Shown: positions 8,728 to 18,432 of the stretch, piece by piece
Layout of the letters: each line of letters starts with the position of its first letter
Numbering within the stretch: the stretch's first letter is position 1
From: Alteromonadaceae bacterium
Lineage (GTDB): Bacteria > Pseudomonadota > Gammaproteobacteria > Enterobacterales > Alteromonadaceae
Reading direction: 5' to 3'
DNA length: 45,363 nucleotides
Assembly (NCBI GenBank): GCA_015487235.1
Contig: WFQC01000167.1
Coordinates: 1 to 45,363 of the forward strand
Translations under genes and position numbers: made by a program
Notes under the pieces: generated by a model
Seen by the model: the letters and a program-made list of their open reading frames with translations, nothing else
The model's database searches: none
What the model was told of the DNA's origin: nothing

Positions 8728-9708
8728 TTGTCATCAGCATTAAATATTATTTTTGCCGGTACGCCTGATTTTGCGGCCAAACACTTAGCAGCATTAATTC
8801 ATTCTGAACATAATATTGTCGCTGTTTATTGCCCTCCTGATAAACCCGCAGGACGCGGCAAAAAAATAACGCCTTGCGCAACAAAAGCACTTGCCTTAGC
8901 GCATGGTTTAACCATAGAGCAACCTATTAATTTTAAAGAAGAAGCTGAGCAACAAAAATTAGCTCAATACAATGCTGACGTTATGGTAGTAGTTGCTTAT
9001 GGGTTATTATTACCTGAGGTTATTCTTAACACTCCACGTTTAGGCTGCATTAATGTACACGGTTCTTTATTACCTAAATGGCGCGGTGCAGCACCTATTC
9101 AACGTGCTTTAGAAGCTGGAGATAAAGAAACGGGCGTCACCATCATGCAAATGGACAAAGGCTTAGACACTGGTGATATGATTTTAAAAGCCAGTTGTCC
9201 AATTACCCCAACAGACACCAGTGCCACACTTTATGACAAATTAGCTGAATTAGGCCCCAAAGCATTGCTCACCACATTAACACAAATGGCTCAAGGTAAT
9301 TATCAGCGAGAACCGCAAGATTCAAGGTTAGCAACTTATGCCCATAAGCTTGATAAAGCAGAAGCAGAGTTAGATTGGCAGCTAACTGCTGAGGTATTAG
9401 CGCGAAAAATTAGAGCTTATATTCCTTGGCCCATAGCGCAATTTACCTTCAAAGAAACCCCTGATAAAAGCCACCGTATTCGTATTTGGCAAGCCCAAGT
9501 AATCGAAACAGAGGCAACAACAACTCAGGCTGGTACTATTATTAATGTTGATAAAAAAGGTATTACCGTTGTCACAGGTAAGGGTTGCTTATTATTAGAG
9601 AAATTACAACTACCCGGTAAAAAACCGCTTGCTGTTGCTGATATTTTAAATGCGCGCGCGCAGTGGTTTAAAAAAGGACAATTAATTACTCATCAAGGTA
9701 ATAACTAA
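8728..9708 (+). CDS. fmt: Methionyl-tRNA formyltransferase
   Basis: Fmt transfers a formyl group from 10-formyltetrahydrofolate to initiator Met-tRNA. The 326-residue protein starts at a TTG, chosen because AAGGA lies 7 bp upstream and the encoded N-terminus (ALNIIFAGTPDFAA) matches the family. The catalytic triad is visible as Asn109 and His111 in INVHGSLLPKWRG and Asp147 in KGLDTGDM. The C-terminal domain (about 210-320) is the tRNA-binding OB fold. The stop codon shares its last base with the rsmB start (TAATG), which indicates translational coupling. Confidence 0.97.
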   Translation: MSSALNIIFAGTPDFAAKHLAALIHSEHNIVAVYCPPDKPAGRGKKITPCATKALALAHGLTIEQPINFKEEAEQQKLAQYNADVMVVVAYGLLLPEVILNTPRLGCINVHGSLLPKWRGAAPIQRALEAGDKETGVTIMQMDKGLDTGDMILKASCPITPTDTSATLYDKLAELGPKALLTTLTQMAQGNYQREPQDSRLATYAHKLDKAEAELDWQLTAEVLARKIRAYIPWPIAQFTFKETPDKSHRIRIWQAQVIETEATTTQAGTIINVDKKGITVVTGKGCLLLEKLQLPGKKPLAVADILNARAQWFKKGQLITHQGNN

Positions 9709-11006
9709 TGGCTGCAAATGTAAGGGCTCTTGCTGCCCGTTGCCTGTATAGTGTTGTTGATCAAGGCAGAAGCCTTGCCGATGAGTTACCTAAACAGCAA
9801 ATAAAAGCCGCAACGCAAGACAAAGCCTTACTACAAGAGTTTTGCTACGGTGTTTTGCGCTATTTACCGGAACTAGAACATGATGTTCGCCAGTTAATTG
9901 ATAAACCGCTTACCGGCAAACAGCGACTTTTTCATTTTTTGCTACTAGTCGGCATATACCAATTTAAATATACGCGCATTCCTGATCATGCAACTGTTGG
10001 TGAAACAGTTGCTGCAGCGCAAGTACTAAAAGCAAAATACCTAAAAGGTTTGATCAACGCCATATTAAGAAACTTTCAGCGCCAGCAAAATACCACACCA
10101 ACTGAAAATAAACCGCCAAGTGATGCAATAACATATAACCACCCTAGCTGGTTTATTAAAAAGCTTCAGGCAAGTTATAATAACTGGCAAGATATTTTAG
10201 TGGCTAATCAACAAAAACCACCGATGTGGCTACGGGTTAATCAACAACATCACACAGTTGAAAGCTATCTGGCTTTACTGGCTAAAGCGAATATTGAGTA
10301 CACAAAAATCGATCCGCTTTCTGGTGCTATTGAGCTAAACCAAGCTCATGATGTCAGTAAATTACCAGGATTTGAACAGGGTTGGGTTTCTATTCAAGAC
10401 GGTGCAGCACAACAGGCCGCTATTTTATTAGACAGCCAAGCCGGCGATAATGTATTAGATTGCTGCGCAGCACCTGGTGGAAAAACCTGTCATATACTTG
10501 AACGTACCCCCAATATTGCGCGAATGACTGCCATTGATATTGAATCTCAACGTCTTGAACGAGTGAAAGAAAACTTAGCGCGATTGCAGCTTTCAGCCAA
10601 TGTTATTACGGGTGATGCTGCAACACCAAATAACTGGTGGAACAAACAAGGCTATGACCGAATATTGCTTGATGCACCTTGCTCTGGCACAGGAGTTATT
10701 CGTCGACACCCCGATATAAAATGGCTCAGAAAAGCGAGTGATATAGATAACTTAGTACAATTACAACAAAAAATACTCAATGCAATTTGGCCATTACTCA
10801 AGCCTCAAGGTATTTTATTGTATGCAACCTGTAGTGTTTTACCTGAAGAAAACAACGCACAGATAAAACAGTTTTTACATACCCATAAAAATGCTAGTTT
10901 AATTGCTATAACAGAGAATAGTGATGATATTGGCTGGCAGATATTACCGAATGAAAATAATATGGACGGCTTTTATTACGCTAAAATTCAGAAAATTGAT
11001 AGTTGA
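9708..11006 (+). CDS. rsmB: 16S rRNA (cytosine-967-C5)-methyltransferase
   Basis: RsmB methylates C967 of 16S rRNA using S-adenosylmethionine. The 432 residues comprise an N-terminal NusB-like RNA-binding domain (about 1-125), a linker and a Rossmann methyltransferase domain. The SAM-binding segment VLDCCAAPGGKT covers 249-260. The two cysteines of the m5C mechanism are Cys325 in DAPCSGTG and Cys375 in ATCSVLPEEN. It is coupled to fmt by the TAATG overlap, and trkA follows after 32 bp, as in E. coli. Confidence 0.97.
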   Translation: MAANVRALAARCLYSVVDQGRSLADELPKQQIKAATQDKALLQEFCYGVLRYLPELEHDVRQLIDKPLTGKQRLFHFLLLVGIYQFKYTRIPDHATVGETVAAAQVLKAKYLKGLINAILRNFQRQQNTTPTENKPPSDAITYNHPSWFIKKLQASYNNWQDILVANQQKPPMWLRVNQQHHTVESYLALLAKANIEYTKIDPLSGAIELNQAHDVSKLPGFEQGWVSIQDGAAQQAAILLDSQAGDNVLDCCAAPGGKTCHILERTPNIARMTAIDIESQRLERVKENLARLQLSANVITGDAATPNNWWNKQGYDRILLDAPCSGTGVIRRHPDIKWLRKASDIDNLVQLQQKILNAIWPLLKPQGILLYATCSVLPEENNAQIKQFLHTHKNASLIAITENSDDIGWQILPNENNMDGFYYAKIQKIDS

Positions 11007-11038
11007 TTTTTAACCCTTAATAAATATAAGAATAAGCA

Positions 11039-12415
11039 ATGAAAATTATAATCATAGGTGCAGGACAAGTTGGTGGAACGTTAGCTGAAAACATGGTAGG
11101 TGAGCTAAACGAGATTACCTTAATTGATACCAATGCTAAAATATTGCAAGACTTACAAGATAGAATGGACTTACAAGTTGTTGCTGGCCATGGTTCTCAT
11201 CCTGATATTTTAAAAAAAGCAGGCGCAGAAGATGCAGATATGATCATTGCGGTCACCAGTGATGATTCAACCAATATGATCTCTTGCCAAATTGCTTATT
11301 CTTTATTTCATACGCCAATAAAAATAGCCCGTATTCGCTCTGAGCATATTTTAAAATATCGAGAACAACTTTTTCATAATCAAGATGTACCTGTTGATCA
11401 TGTTATTGCTCCTGAACAATTAGTTACGCGAGATATTGCACGTTTAATCGACTACCCCGGTGCTTTACAGGTACTAGAATTTGCCAAAGGTAAAGTAAGC
11501 TTAGTTGCGGTAAAGGCCTATTATGGCGGTTTATTAGTGGGTCATGCGTTATCAACCATTAAAGAACATATTCCAAACGCTGACACTCGTGTGGCGGCAA
11601 TTTACCGTAATGGTCGCCCTATTCGTCCGTTAGGTACAACGGTGATCGAAGCTGATGATGAAATATTCTTTATTGCAGCCACCGTACACATTCGTGCGGT
11701 AATGAATGAATTACAAAAATTAGAACCTGCCTATAAGCGTATTATGATTGCTGGTGGTGGTAATATTGGTGCAGGTTTAGCTCGAATTTTAGAAGAAAAT
11801 CATCAAGTTAAATTAATAGAAAGATCACCTGAAAGAGCAGAATATTTGGCTTCTGAGCTTGATGAAACCATGGTTTTTGTAGGTGACTCATCTGATCAAG
11901 AATTACTGCTTGAAGAACATATAGATGATTTTGATGTTTTTATTGCAGTTACTAACGACGATGAAGCTAATATTATGTCTTCGCTGTTAGCAAAGCGTTT
12001 AGGTGTGCGTAAAACCATGGTACTTATTCAGCGCAGTGCCTACATAGACTTAATTGATGGCGGTGACATTGATATTGCCATTTCACCCCAACAAGCCACC
12101 ATTTCCGCCTTATTAACCCATGTACGCCGCGGTTCTATAGATAATGTTTACAGTTTACGACGTGGTGCAGCTGAAGCTATTGAAATAGTCGCTAAAGGTG
12201 ATGAAAATTCATCAAAAGTCGTTGGCAGAGAAATCAAAGCATTAAAATTACCACCTGGTACCACCATTGGCGCTATAGTACGAGGGAATGAAGTCATCAT
12301 AGCGCACTCAAATACGGTGATAATGGAAGAAGACCACGTTATTTTATTCTTAGTAAATAAGCGTTATATCTCTCATGTTGAAAAATTATTTCATGTTGAT
12401 GCTATTTACTTTTAG
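11039..12415 (+). CDS. trkA: Trk potassium uptake regulator TrkA (NAD-binding)
   Basis: TrkA is the peripheral cytoplasmic gating ring of the Trk K+ uptake system. The 458-residue protein consists of two tandem RCK modules, each a Rossmann NAD-binding half followed by a TrkA_C half. The nucleotide-binding loops are [13 protein letters not shown] near residue 7 and [13 protein letters not shown] near 240. Membrane segments are absent, as expected. The gene ends convergently with trkH, sharing 4 bp, so both components of the transporter are encoded side by side on opposite strands and cannot share an mRNA. Confidence 0.96.
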   Translation: MKIIIIGAGQVGGTLAENMVGELNEITLIDTNAKILQDLQDRMDLQVVAGHGSHPDILKKAGAEDADMIIAVTSDDSTNMISCQIAYSLFHTPIKIARIRSEHILKYREQLFHNQDVPVDHVIAPEQLVTRDIARLIDYPGALQVLEFAKGKVSLVAVKAYYGGLLVGHALSTIKEHIPNADTRVAAIYRNGRPIRPLGTTVIEADDEIFFIAATVHIRAVMNELQKLEPAYKRIMIAGGGNIGAGLARILEENHQVKLIERSPERAEYLASELDETMVFVGDSSDQELLLEEHIDDFDVFIAVTNDDEANIMSSLLAKRLGVRKTMVLIQRSAYIDLIDGGDIDIAISPQQATISALLTHVRRGSIDNVYSLRRGAAEAIEIVAKGDENSSKVVGREIKALKLPPGTTIGAIVRGNEVIIAHSNTVIMEEDHVILFLVNKRYISHVEKLFHVDAIYF

Positions 12416-13863
12416 CTACGCCAAAAGGTAGGGGTAAATAGCACTAACAAGGTAAAGATTTCTAAACGACCAAAAAGCATTGCCACCACTAAAACCCACT
12501 TACTAAAGTCATTCAAATGGGCAAAATTAGCTGCAACCTCACCTAAACCTGGGCCTAAATTATTTAAACTAGCAGCAACGGCCGTAAAAGCGGTTATATC
12601 ATCAACCCCTGCTGCCATTAATAGCAACATACAAATAACAAAAACAGCCGCATAGGCAGAAAAGAACCCCCAAACAGCTTCAATGACTCTATCAGGTAAA
12701 GGCTTACGTCCTAATTTTATTGGAAAAACCGCTTTAGGGTGTACTAGCTTTTTCAACTCACGCAAGCCTTGTAAATATAAAAGTAATACTCGAACAACCT
12801 TCATACCACCACCAGTACTTCCAGCACAACCACCGATAAAACTAGAAAATATTAATAAAATAGGCAGTAATACTGGCCAATCGGCAAATGATGTGGTGGC
12901 AAACCCTGCTGTAGTACTAATAGAAACAGATTGAAACAAGGCCTGATTTAGCGCTTCATCAGCGTCTTGATAAGTGCCGTGGATCATCAAAAAAGTAAAA
13001 CAAATTAATGTCAGCACCACTTGAATAGCAATAAAAACCTTAAATTCAGGATCATAAAAATAATTTTTCACCGATTTACTTTGAATAACGGCATAATGCA
13101 GCGCAAAATTAACTCCTGCAATAATAAGAAAAAACACACAAATTAAATTAATTGTAGGGCTATTAAAATAACCCATACTTGCGTCATGTGTTGAAAAGCC
13201 TCCAATGGCAATAGTGGAATAAGCATGACAAAGCGCATCAAAAAATGACATACCAGCCAACCAATAGGCAATAGTACATAAAACCGTTAAAGACACATAA
13301 ATAAACCACAAATGTTTTGCAGTATCAGCTATTCGCGGGGTCATTTTAGAGTCTTTTACTGGGCCTGGTGTTTCTGCTCGATAGAGCTGCATACCACCAA
13401 TACCTAACATAGGTAAAATAGCAACAGCTAATACAATAATACCCATACCACCCAACCACTGTAGCTGCTGGCGATAATATAAAACCGCATGCGGTAATAC
13501 ATCAATATTAGTGAGAATGGTTGCCCCTGTTGTAGTTAACCCTGAAAAAGATTCAAAAAAAGCATCGGTTATACTTAAATGCGGGTGTTCAAGCAACATT
13601 AAAGGTATTGCTGAAAAGCTAGCTAATACCACCCAAAAAAGCACCACAATTAAAAAGCCTTCACGGGCTCTTAAATCACCTTTTTCATTGCGATTTGGAT
13701 ACCAAGCCAGCAAACCAAAGCCTAAACACCATAAGAAAGAGAGTAGAAAAGAAACACCACCACCATCTCGATAAATAAGCGAGACAAGTGCTGGCGGCAA
13801 CATGGTAACACTGAGTAGAGCAACAAGTAGCCCTAAAATTCGAATAATATTTTTATATTGCAC
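12412..13863 (-). CDS. trkH: Trk potassium uptake channel subunit TrkH
   Basis: TrkH is the K+-translocating membrane subunit. The 483-residue protein is highly hydrophobic with about ten membrane segments and four pore repeats whose glycine-containing filter regions are visible: [34 protein letters not shown] and [10 protein letters not shown]. The [15 protein letters not shown] stretch after the third filter is the intramembrane loop typical of the family. The start is GTG at 13863, supported by alignment of [13 protein letters not shown] and IYRDGGG to the E. coli protein, though no clear ribosome-binding site is seen. It follows yigZ after 20 bp, matching the E. coli pepQ-yigZ-trkH order. 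Confidence 0.96.
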   Translation of the reverse strand: MQYKNIIRILGLLVALLSVTMLPPALVSLIYRDGGGVSFLLSFLWCLGFGLLAWYPNRNEKGDLRAREGFLIVVLFWVVLASFSAIPLMLLEHPHLSITDAFFESFSGLTTTGATILTNIDVLPHAVLYYRQQLQWLGGMGIIVLAVAILPMLGIGGMQLYRAETPGPVKDSKMTPRIADTAKHLWFIYVSLTVLCTIAYWLAGMSFFDALCHAYSTIAIGGFSTHDASMGYFNSPTINLICVFFLIIAGVNFALHYAVIQSKSVKNYFYDPEFKVFIAIQVVLTLICFTFLMIHGTYQDADEALNQALFQSVSISTTAGFATTSFADWPVLLPILLIFSSFIGGCAGSTGGGMKVVRVLLLYLQGLRELKKLVHPKAVFPIKLGRKPLPDRVIEAVWGFFSAYAAVFVICMLLLMAAGVDDITAFTAVAASLNNLGPGLGEVAANFAHLNDFSKWVLVVAMLFGRLEIFTLLVLFTPTFWRS

Positions 13864-13883
13864 TAGCGTATTTTATGATTAAG

Positions 13884-14504
13884 TTAGTCTTCTATTTTTT
13901 GTAAGACAATTTCACCAGCTGACAAGGTAAACAATTGCTGCTGTAACCGTTCACTTTGTGCCTCAGGTATTGCCACTTGTATAATAACTTGTTCTGTAAA
14001 ATCTTGTTTTATAATTTTAGCGTTAGCCTGTTCAATAAGGTGAACAACATCATTAACTTGGTTATATTGACACGCTAATGACTTATGCACCATAGGTATT
14101 TTAATTTTACTGGCTAAAAAGGTTAACGCATGGCGAACACTTGCCCCATAAGCACGTTGTAAACCGCCAGTACCTAATTTGGTACCGCCAAAATAACGCA
14201 CAACAACAGCACAAACTTCACCAATACCGCCCCCTTGTAATGCTGCTAACATGGGTCGCCCTGCTGTACCACTAGGTTCGCCATCATCAGAAAAACCATA
14301 ACCTTGGCTATCATCAGCGGCTCCAGTTAAAAAAGCATAACAATGATGTGTTGCTTGGGGATGCAAAGCCTGTACCTTTTTAATAAACGCTTTAGCTTGC
14401 TCACTACTTTGACAAGGGGCTAAGTAACAAATAAAGCGGCTGCGCGTTACAATAGTTTCTTCTATTACTTCGCTAGCCGCTATTTTATAAGGTTTTCGCG
14501 CCAT
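13884..14504 (-). CDS. yigZ: YigZ family protein (IMPACT/UPF0029)
   Basis: This 206-residue protein belongs to the IMPACT family, with an N-terminal UPF0029 domain marked by SRFICYLAP, HHCYAFLTG, the DDGEPSGTAGRPML signature and VVRYFGGTKLGTGGL, then a ferredoxin-like DUF1949 C-terminal domain from about residue 135. Eukaryotic IMPACT regulates GCN2, but the bacterial role is not established. The ATG lies 6 bp after the pepQ stop, so it is part of a pepQ-yigZ-trkH unit. Confidence 0.93.
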   Translation of the reverse strand: MARKPYKIAASEVIEETIVTRSRFICYLAPCQSSEQAKAFIKKVQALHPQATHHCYAFLTGAADDSQGYGFSDDGEPSGTAGRPMLAALQGGGIGEVCAVVVRYFGGTKLGTGGLQRAYGASVRHALTFLASKIKIPMVHKSLACQYNQVNDVVHLIEQANAKIIKQDFTEQVIIQVAIPEAQSERLQQQLFTLSAGEIVLQKIED

Positions 14505-14510
14505 TACCGC

Positions 14511-15851
<1,341 letters not shown>

Positions 15852-15945
15852 TTATATCCTCAATAAGACGGTTTAGTTTTATACACCCGAACCCTTAAAG
15901 AATATTTTCTTAAACACGATGCGAGTATAACAAAATTTTTGTTTA

Positions 15946-17862
15946 TCACTCACCTATTTCCATCGCAATTACTTGGTCAAATAAAGCAAATTGCTGCTGA
16001 TGTCGATGCTGATATATTTGCTGATAAGCCAAGACACTTTTAACATATTCACGCGTTTCTTTATAAGGGATTGTTTCTATCCAAATATCTGCTGGTAATT
16101 TTGCTTTATTTTTTAACCACGCTTTTACTCGATAAGGCCCAGCATTATATGAAGCTGTAGCTAAGACTAAATTATGATCTTGTTTGATCAGTAGCTTTTT
16201 TAAATATTTACTGCCTAATCGAATATTATTTTTAACATTAAACAAATGGCGGCGAGTGATGTTTTTTTCTCGCAATAGTTGTTTGGCAGTACTGGGCAGT
16301 ATTTGCATTAACCCAACCGCACCTGCGCTAGAATGCGCATCTACCATAAAAGAGCTTTCACGACGCGCGATGGCAAAAACCCAACTTGGCGCTATTTTTT
16401 CTCTTTTAGCAAAATAAGTAATTTCTTTGGCAAAAGCTTCAGGAAAACGTAAGTTCACATCATCTAAATACCCTTGTTCAGCCAAGGTAAATATTGCTCT
16501 ATCAAACCAACCCTTTTCATAAGCAATCGTTGCCGCAATAAGTTTTTGTTTTTTGTTTAGCTGTGATAGCCAGTATGACCATTCTCTTCTAGCTTGCTCA
16601 AACCTGTTTAAATGAAATAATTCAAATGCCCTTTGTGCCGCACTGTATTGCATAATGGCTTTTTTTTCTGCTGTTGAGAAGCTAAGCGGATCATGTTGAA
16701 TATTAATTGCTTTGTTTAAATGACTGGCCGCCATAAAGCCATAGTAATGACGCTCATTAGCCAAAAGTTTGAGTAAAAATTCACCACGCTCGCTATCTCC
16801 TTGTGCAACTAAACTGCGTGCATACCAATATTTCCATTGTAGTTTTTGGCGATATTTTTGCGGTAAACGATTAAGCTGTTGCATGATTTTAAACCAATTT
16901 TGCGTTTTTAATATGTCTGCTAATCGCCACTGCACAATATCATCATTGAGATCTTCATCAGCCACTTTATCTAACCAATAGCTCGCTTTTTTATGGTGTT
17001 TGCTGGCTAATGCTAAAGCAAATTTTTTAGTGATAGCTCGCTGTTGTTGTGCTGAAAAACTAAACTGCTTTTGGGCTTTTTTATAGGTTTGTAGTGCTTT
17101 ATTGGGCGATCGCCAAATTAGCCGCTTCAAACCATAAGTCATAATTTCAGCTTCTTCAGCATTTTTATTTTTAAAGTGTGATAATTTAGTGATATAGGCA
17201 GGATTACGACGTACTTTATGCCAAAGTTTTGCTAAAGGGCGTTGTGATTTAGGTAAGAGCTTAGTTAAATACGGAATGAGTGTGTGTTTTCCCCCTTGTG
17301 CCGCAAGCTTTATACGTTGCCAAATAATAGCTTCACTACGATAACCTGCTTTTTGCCAACGTTTAAAAAGCGGATCACACACTTTAGGTTGAGACTTTCC
17401 AACTAACCATAACTTAGTTACCTGTGGTAAAACTACTTGCTCAGGCATTCCCATATCAAGCTGAAATCGATAAAACTGACACGTTAATTCAGCACTACTA
17501 TTTGGACGATAAAAGGTTAAAAAAAGACTTTTTTGCTTACGTCTAGCTAAATATTTAAGCCATTTTTTGCGCAAAGGCCAATCAAGAGGAGTGCCTTTAT
17601 ATTGAGTTAAAAAAGCTGCAATTTCATCTTTATCTTTTATATTAATGCGGTGCAATAAACGCTTTTGATCAAGATACGGCTGTAAAGGATAATCGGTAAG
17701 TTTTTGATAAACTTGTTGGTAATCTCGTGCGTTTTCTTTCCATACTAGCTTTTCAGCTTTGAGATAAAGCTTACGTAACTTATTATCATTATTGTCAGCA
17801 TAAATAAACGTACTAAAAATAAAGAAAAAAACAGTTAAAATAAGGGGAAATTTTTTTAGCAA
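15946..17862 (-). CDS. slt: Soluble lytic murein transglycosylase
   Basis: Slt70-type enzymes cleave peptidoglycan between MurNAc and GlcNAc, forming 1,6-anhydro-MurNAc ends. The 638-residue protein begins with a signal peptide (about 1-22, ending IYA) for periplasmic export. A long alpha-superhelical U and L region, rich in basic and aromatic residues, occupies residues 25 to about 470. The C-terminal SLT domain has the catalytic Glu in ARRESSF, then GAVGLMQILPSTA and ATASYNAGPYRV. Translation starts at TTG 17862 with AGGA 8 bp upstream. The gene is divergent from tusA across 112 bp. Confidence 0.95.
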   Translation of the reverse strand: MLKKFPLILTVFFFIFSTFIYADNNDNKLRKLYLKAEKLVWKENARDYQQVYQKLTDYPLQPYLDQKRLLHRINIKDKDEIAAFLTQYKGTPLDWPLRKKWLKYLARRKQKSLFLTFYRPNSSAELTCQFYRFQLDMGMPEQVVLPQVTKLWLVGKSQPKVCDPLFKRWQKAGYRSEAIIWQRIKLAAQGGKHTLIPYLTKLLPKSQRPLAKLWHKVRRNPAYITKLSHFKNKNAEEAEIMTYGLKRLIWRSPNKALQTYKKAQKQFSFSAQQQRAITKKFALALASKHHKKASYWLDKVADEDLNDDIVQWRLADILKTQNWFKIMQQLNRLPQKYRQKLQWKYWYARSLVAQGDSERGEFLLKLLANERHYYGFMAASHLNKAINIQHDPLSFSTAEKKAIMQYSAAQRAFELFHLNRFEQARREWSYWLSQLNKKQKLIAATIAYEKGWFDRAIFTLAEQGYLDDVNLRFPEAFAKEITYFAKREKIAPSWVFAIARRESSFMVDAHSSAGAVGLMQILPSTAKQLLREKNITRRHLFNVKNNIRLGSKYLKKLLIKQDHNLVLATASYNAGPYRVKAWLKNKAKLPADIWIETIPYKETREYVKSVLAYQQIYQHRHQQQFALFDQVIAMEIGE

Positions 17863-17974
17863 TTGTTTATTCCTAAAACAAAAAGGCCAATAAATTCTAG
17901 CGATAATATATTATCTTAGCTAGCAAAACGGTAAACTACTCGTTAAGAATTATTGATAGTTATACTCGTATTTT

Positions 17975-18223
17975 ATGTCAGAAGAAATATTTACCCAAGC
18001 CGACCACCAATTAAATGCTTTAGGCTTACGTTGCCCAGAGCCTGTTATGATGGTACGTCTAAATATTCGTAAAATAGCCTGTGGTGAAACTTTACATATT
18101 ATAGCTGATGATCCTTCAACTAGACGTGATATTCCAAGTTTTTGCCGCTTTATGGAGCATGAATTAGTGGCAATGCAGGTAGAAAAAAGCCCCTTTCATT
18201 ATTTAATAAAAAAAGGGGCTTAA
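17975..18223 (+). CDS. tusA: Sulfur carrier protein TusA
   Basis: TusA relays sulfur from IscS persulfide towards TusBCD for 2-thiolation of the wobble uridine in mnm5s2U tRNAs. The 82-residue protein has the family signature [13 protein letters not shown] with the sulfur-accepting Cys20 in the CPxP motif. This modification acts at the same wobble uridine as MnmE/MnmG, both encoded in this window. The 3' end is convergent with glyS and the small ORF, and its last codons contain an inverted repeat that is a good minus-strand terminator. Confidence 0.94.
   Translation: MSEEIFTQADHQLNALGLRCPEPVMMVRLNIRKIACGETLHIIADDPSTRRDIPSFCRFMEHELVAMQVEKSPFHYLIKKGA
18183..18221 (-). terminator. Intrinsic terminator for glyQS located inside the tusA coding end
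   Basis: AAGCCCCTTT and AAAGGGGCTT are perfect 10-bp arms at 18187-18196 and 18212-18221. Read on the minus strand, the stem is followed directly by a T-run (TTTTTTC). This is a textbook terminator for leftward transcription. On the + strand the following T-rich stretch is weaker and further away. Confidence 0.75.
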
Positions 18224-18226
18224 CGA

Positions 18227-18397
18227 TTAATTTCTTTTAAAGCGAAAACGTAGCAGAGACAAGAGCAAGAAGCTAAATAGCAAGGCAAAACTAAAACTAC
18301 CACCACTATAGCCTTTTCGGTGCTCAATTTTCGCTACTTTTTCATCTTTTACACGTTGTTTAAAACGAGATAGTTCATCATTTAAGTTTTTAGCCAT
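18227..18397 (-). CDS. Small protein with GlyGly-CTERM-like C-terminal tail
   Basis: This 56-residue ORF lies downstream of glyS, between its stop and the glyQS terminator. Residues 1-28 are charged and helical (MAKNLNDELSRFKQRVKDEK...). Residues 29-56 read GYSGGS, a hydrophobic segment of about 15 residues, then the basic end RFRFKRN. This tripartite arrangement matches the GlyGly-CTERM signal recognised by rhombosortase. Proteins carrying that signal normally have an N-terminal signal peptide, which is lacking here, and the ATG has no clear ribosome-binding site. The frame is also open for about 24 codons upstream, overlapping the end of glyS, without another usual start codon. It may be a tail-anchored small protein or the remnant C-terminus of a lost secreted protein. 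Confidence 0.5.
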   Translation of the reverse strand: MAKNLNDELSRFKQRVKDEKVAKIEHRKGYSGGSFSFALLFSFLLLSLLRFRFKRN

Positions 18398-18432
18398 ATC
18401 AGCTACGGCTAATTCAAAACCTTTGTTGGCAT

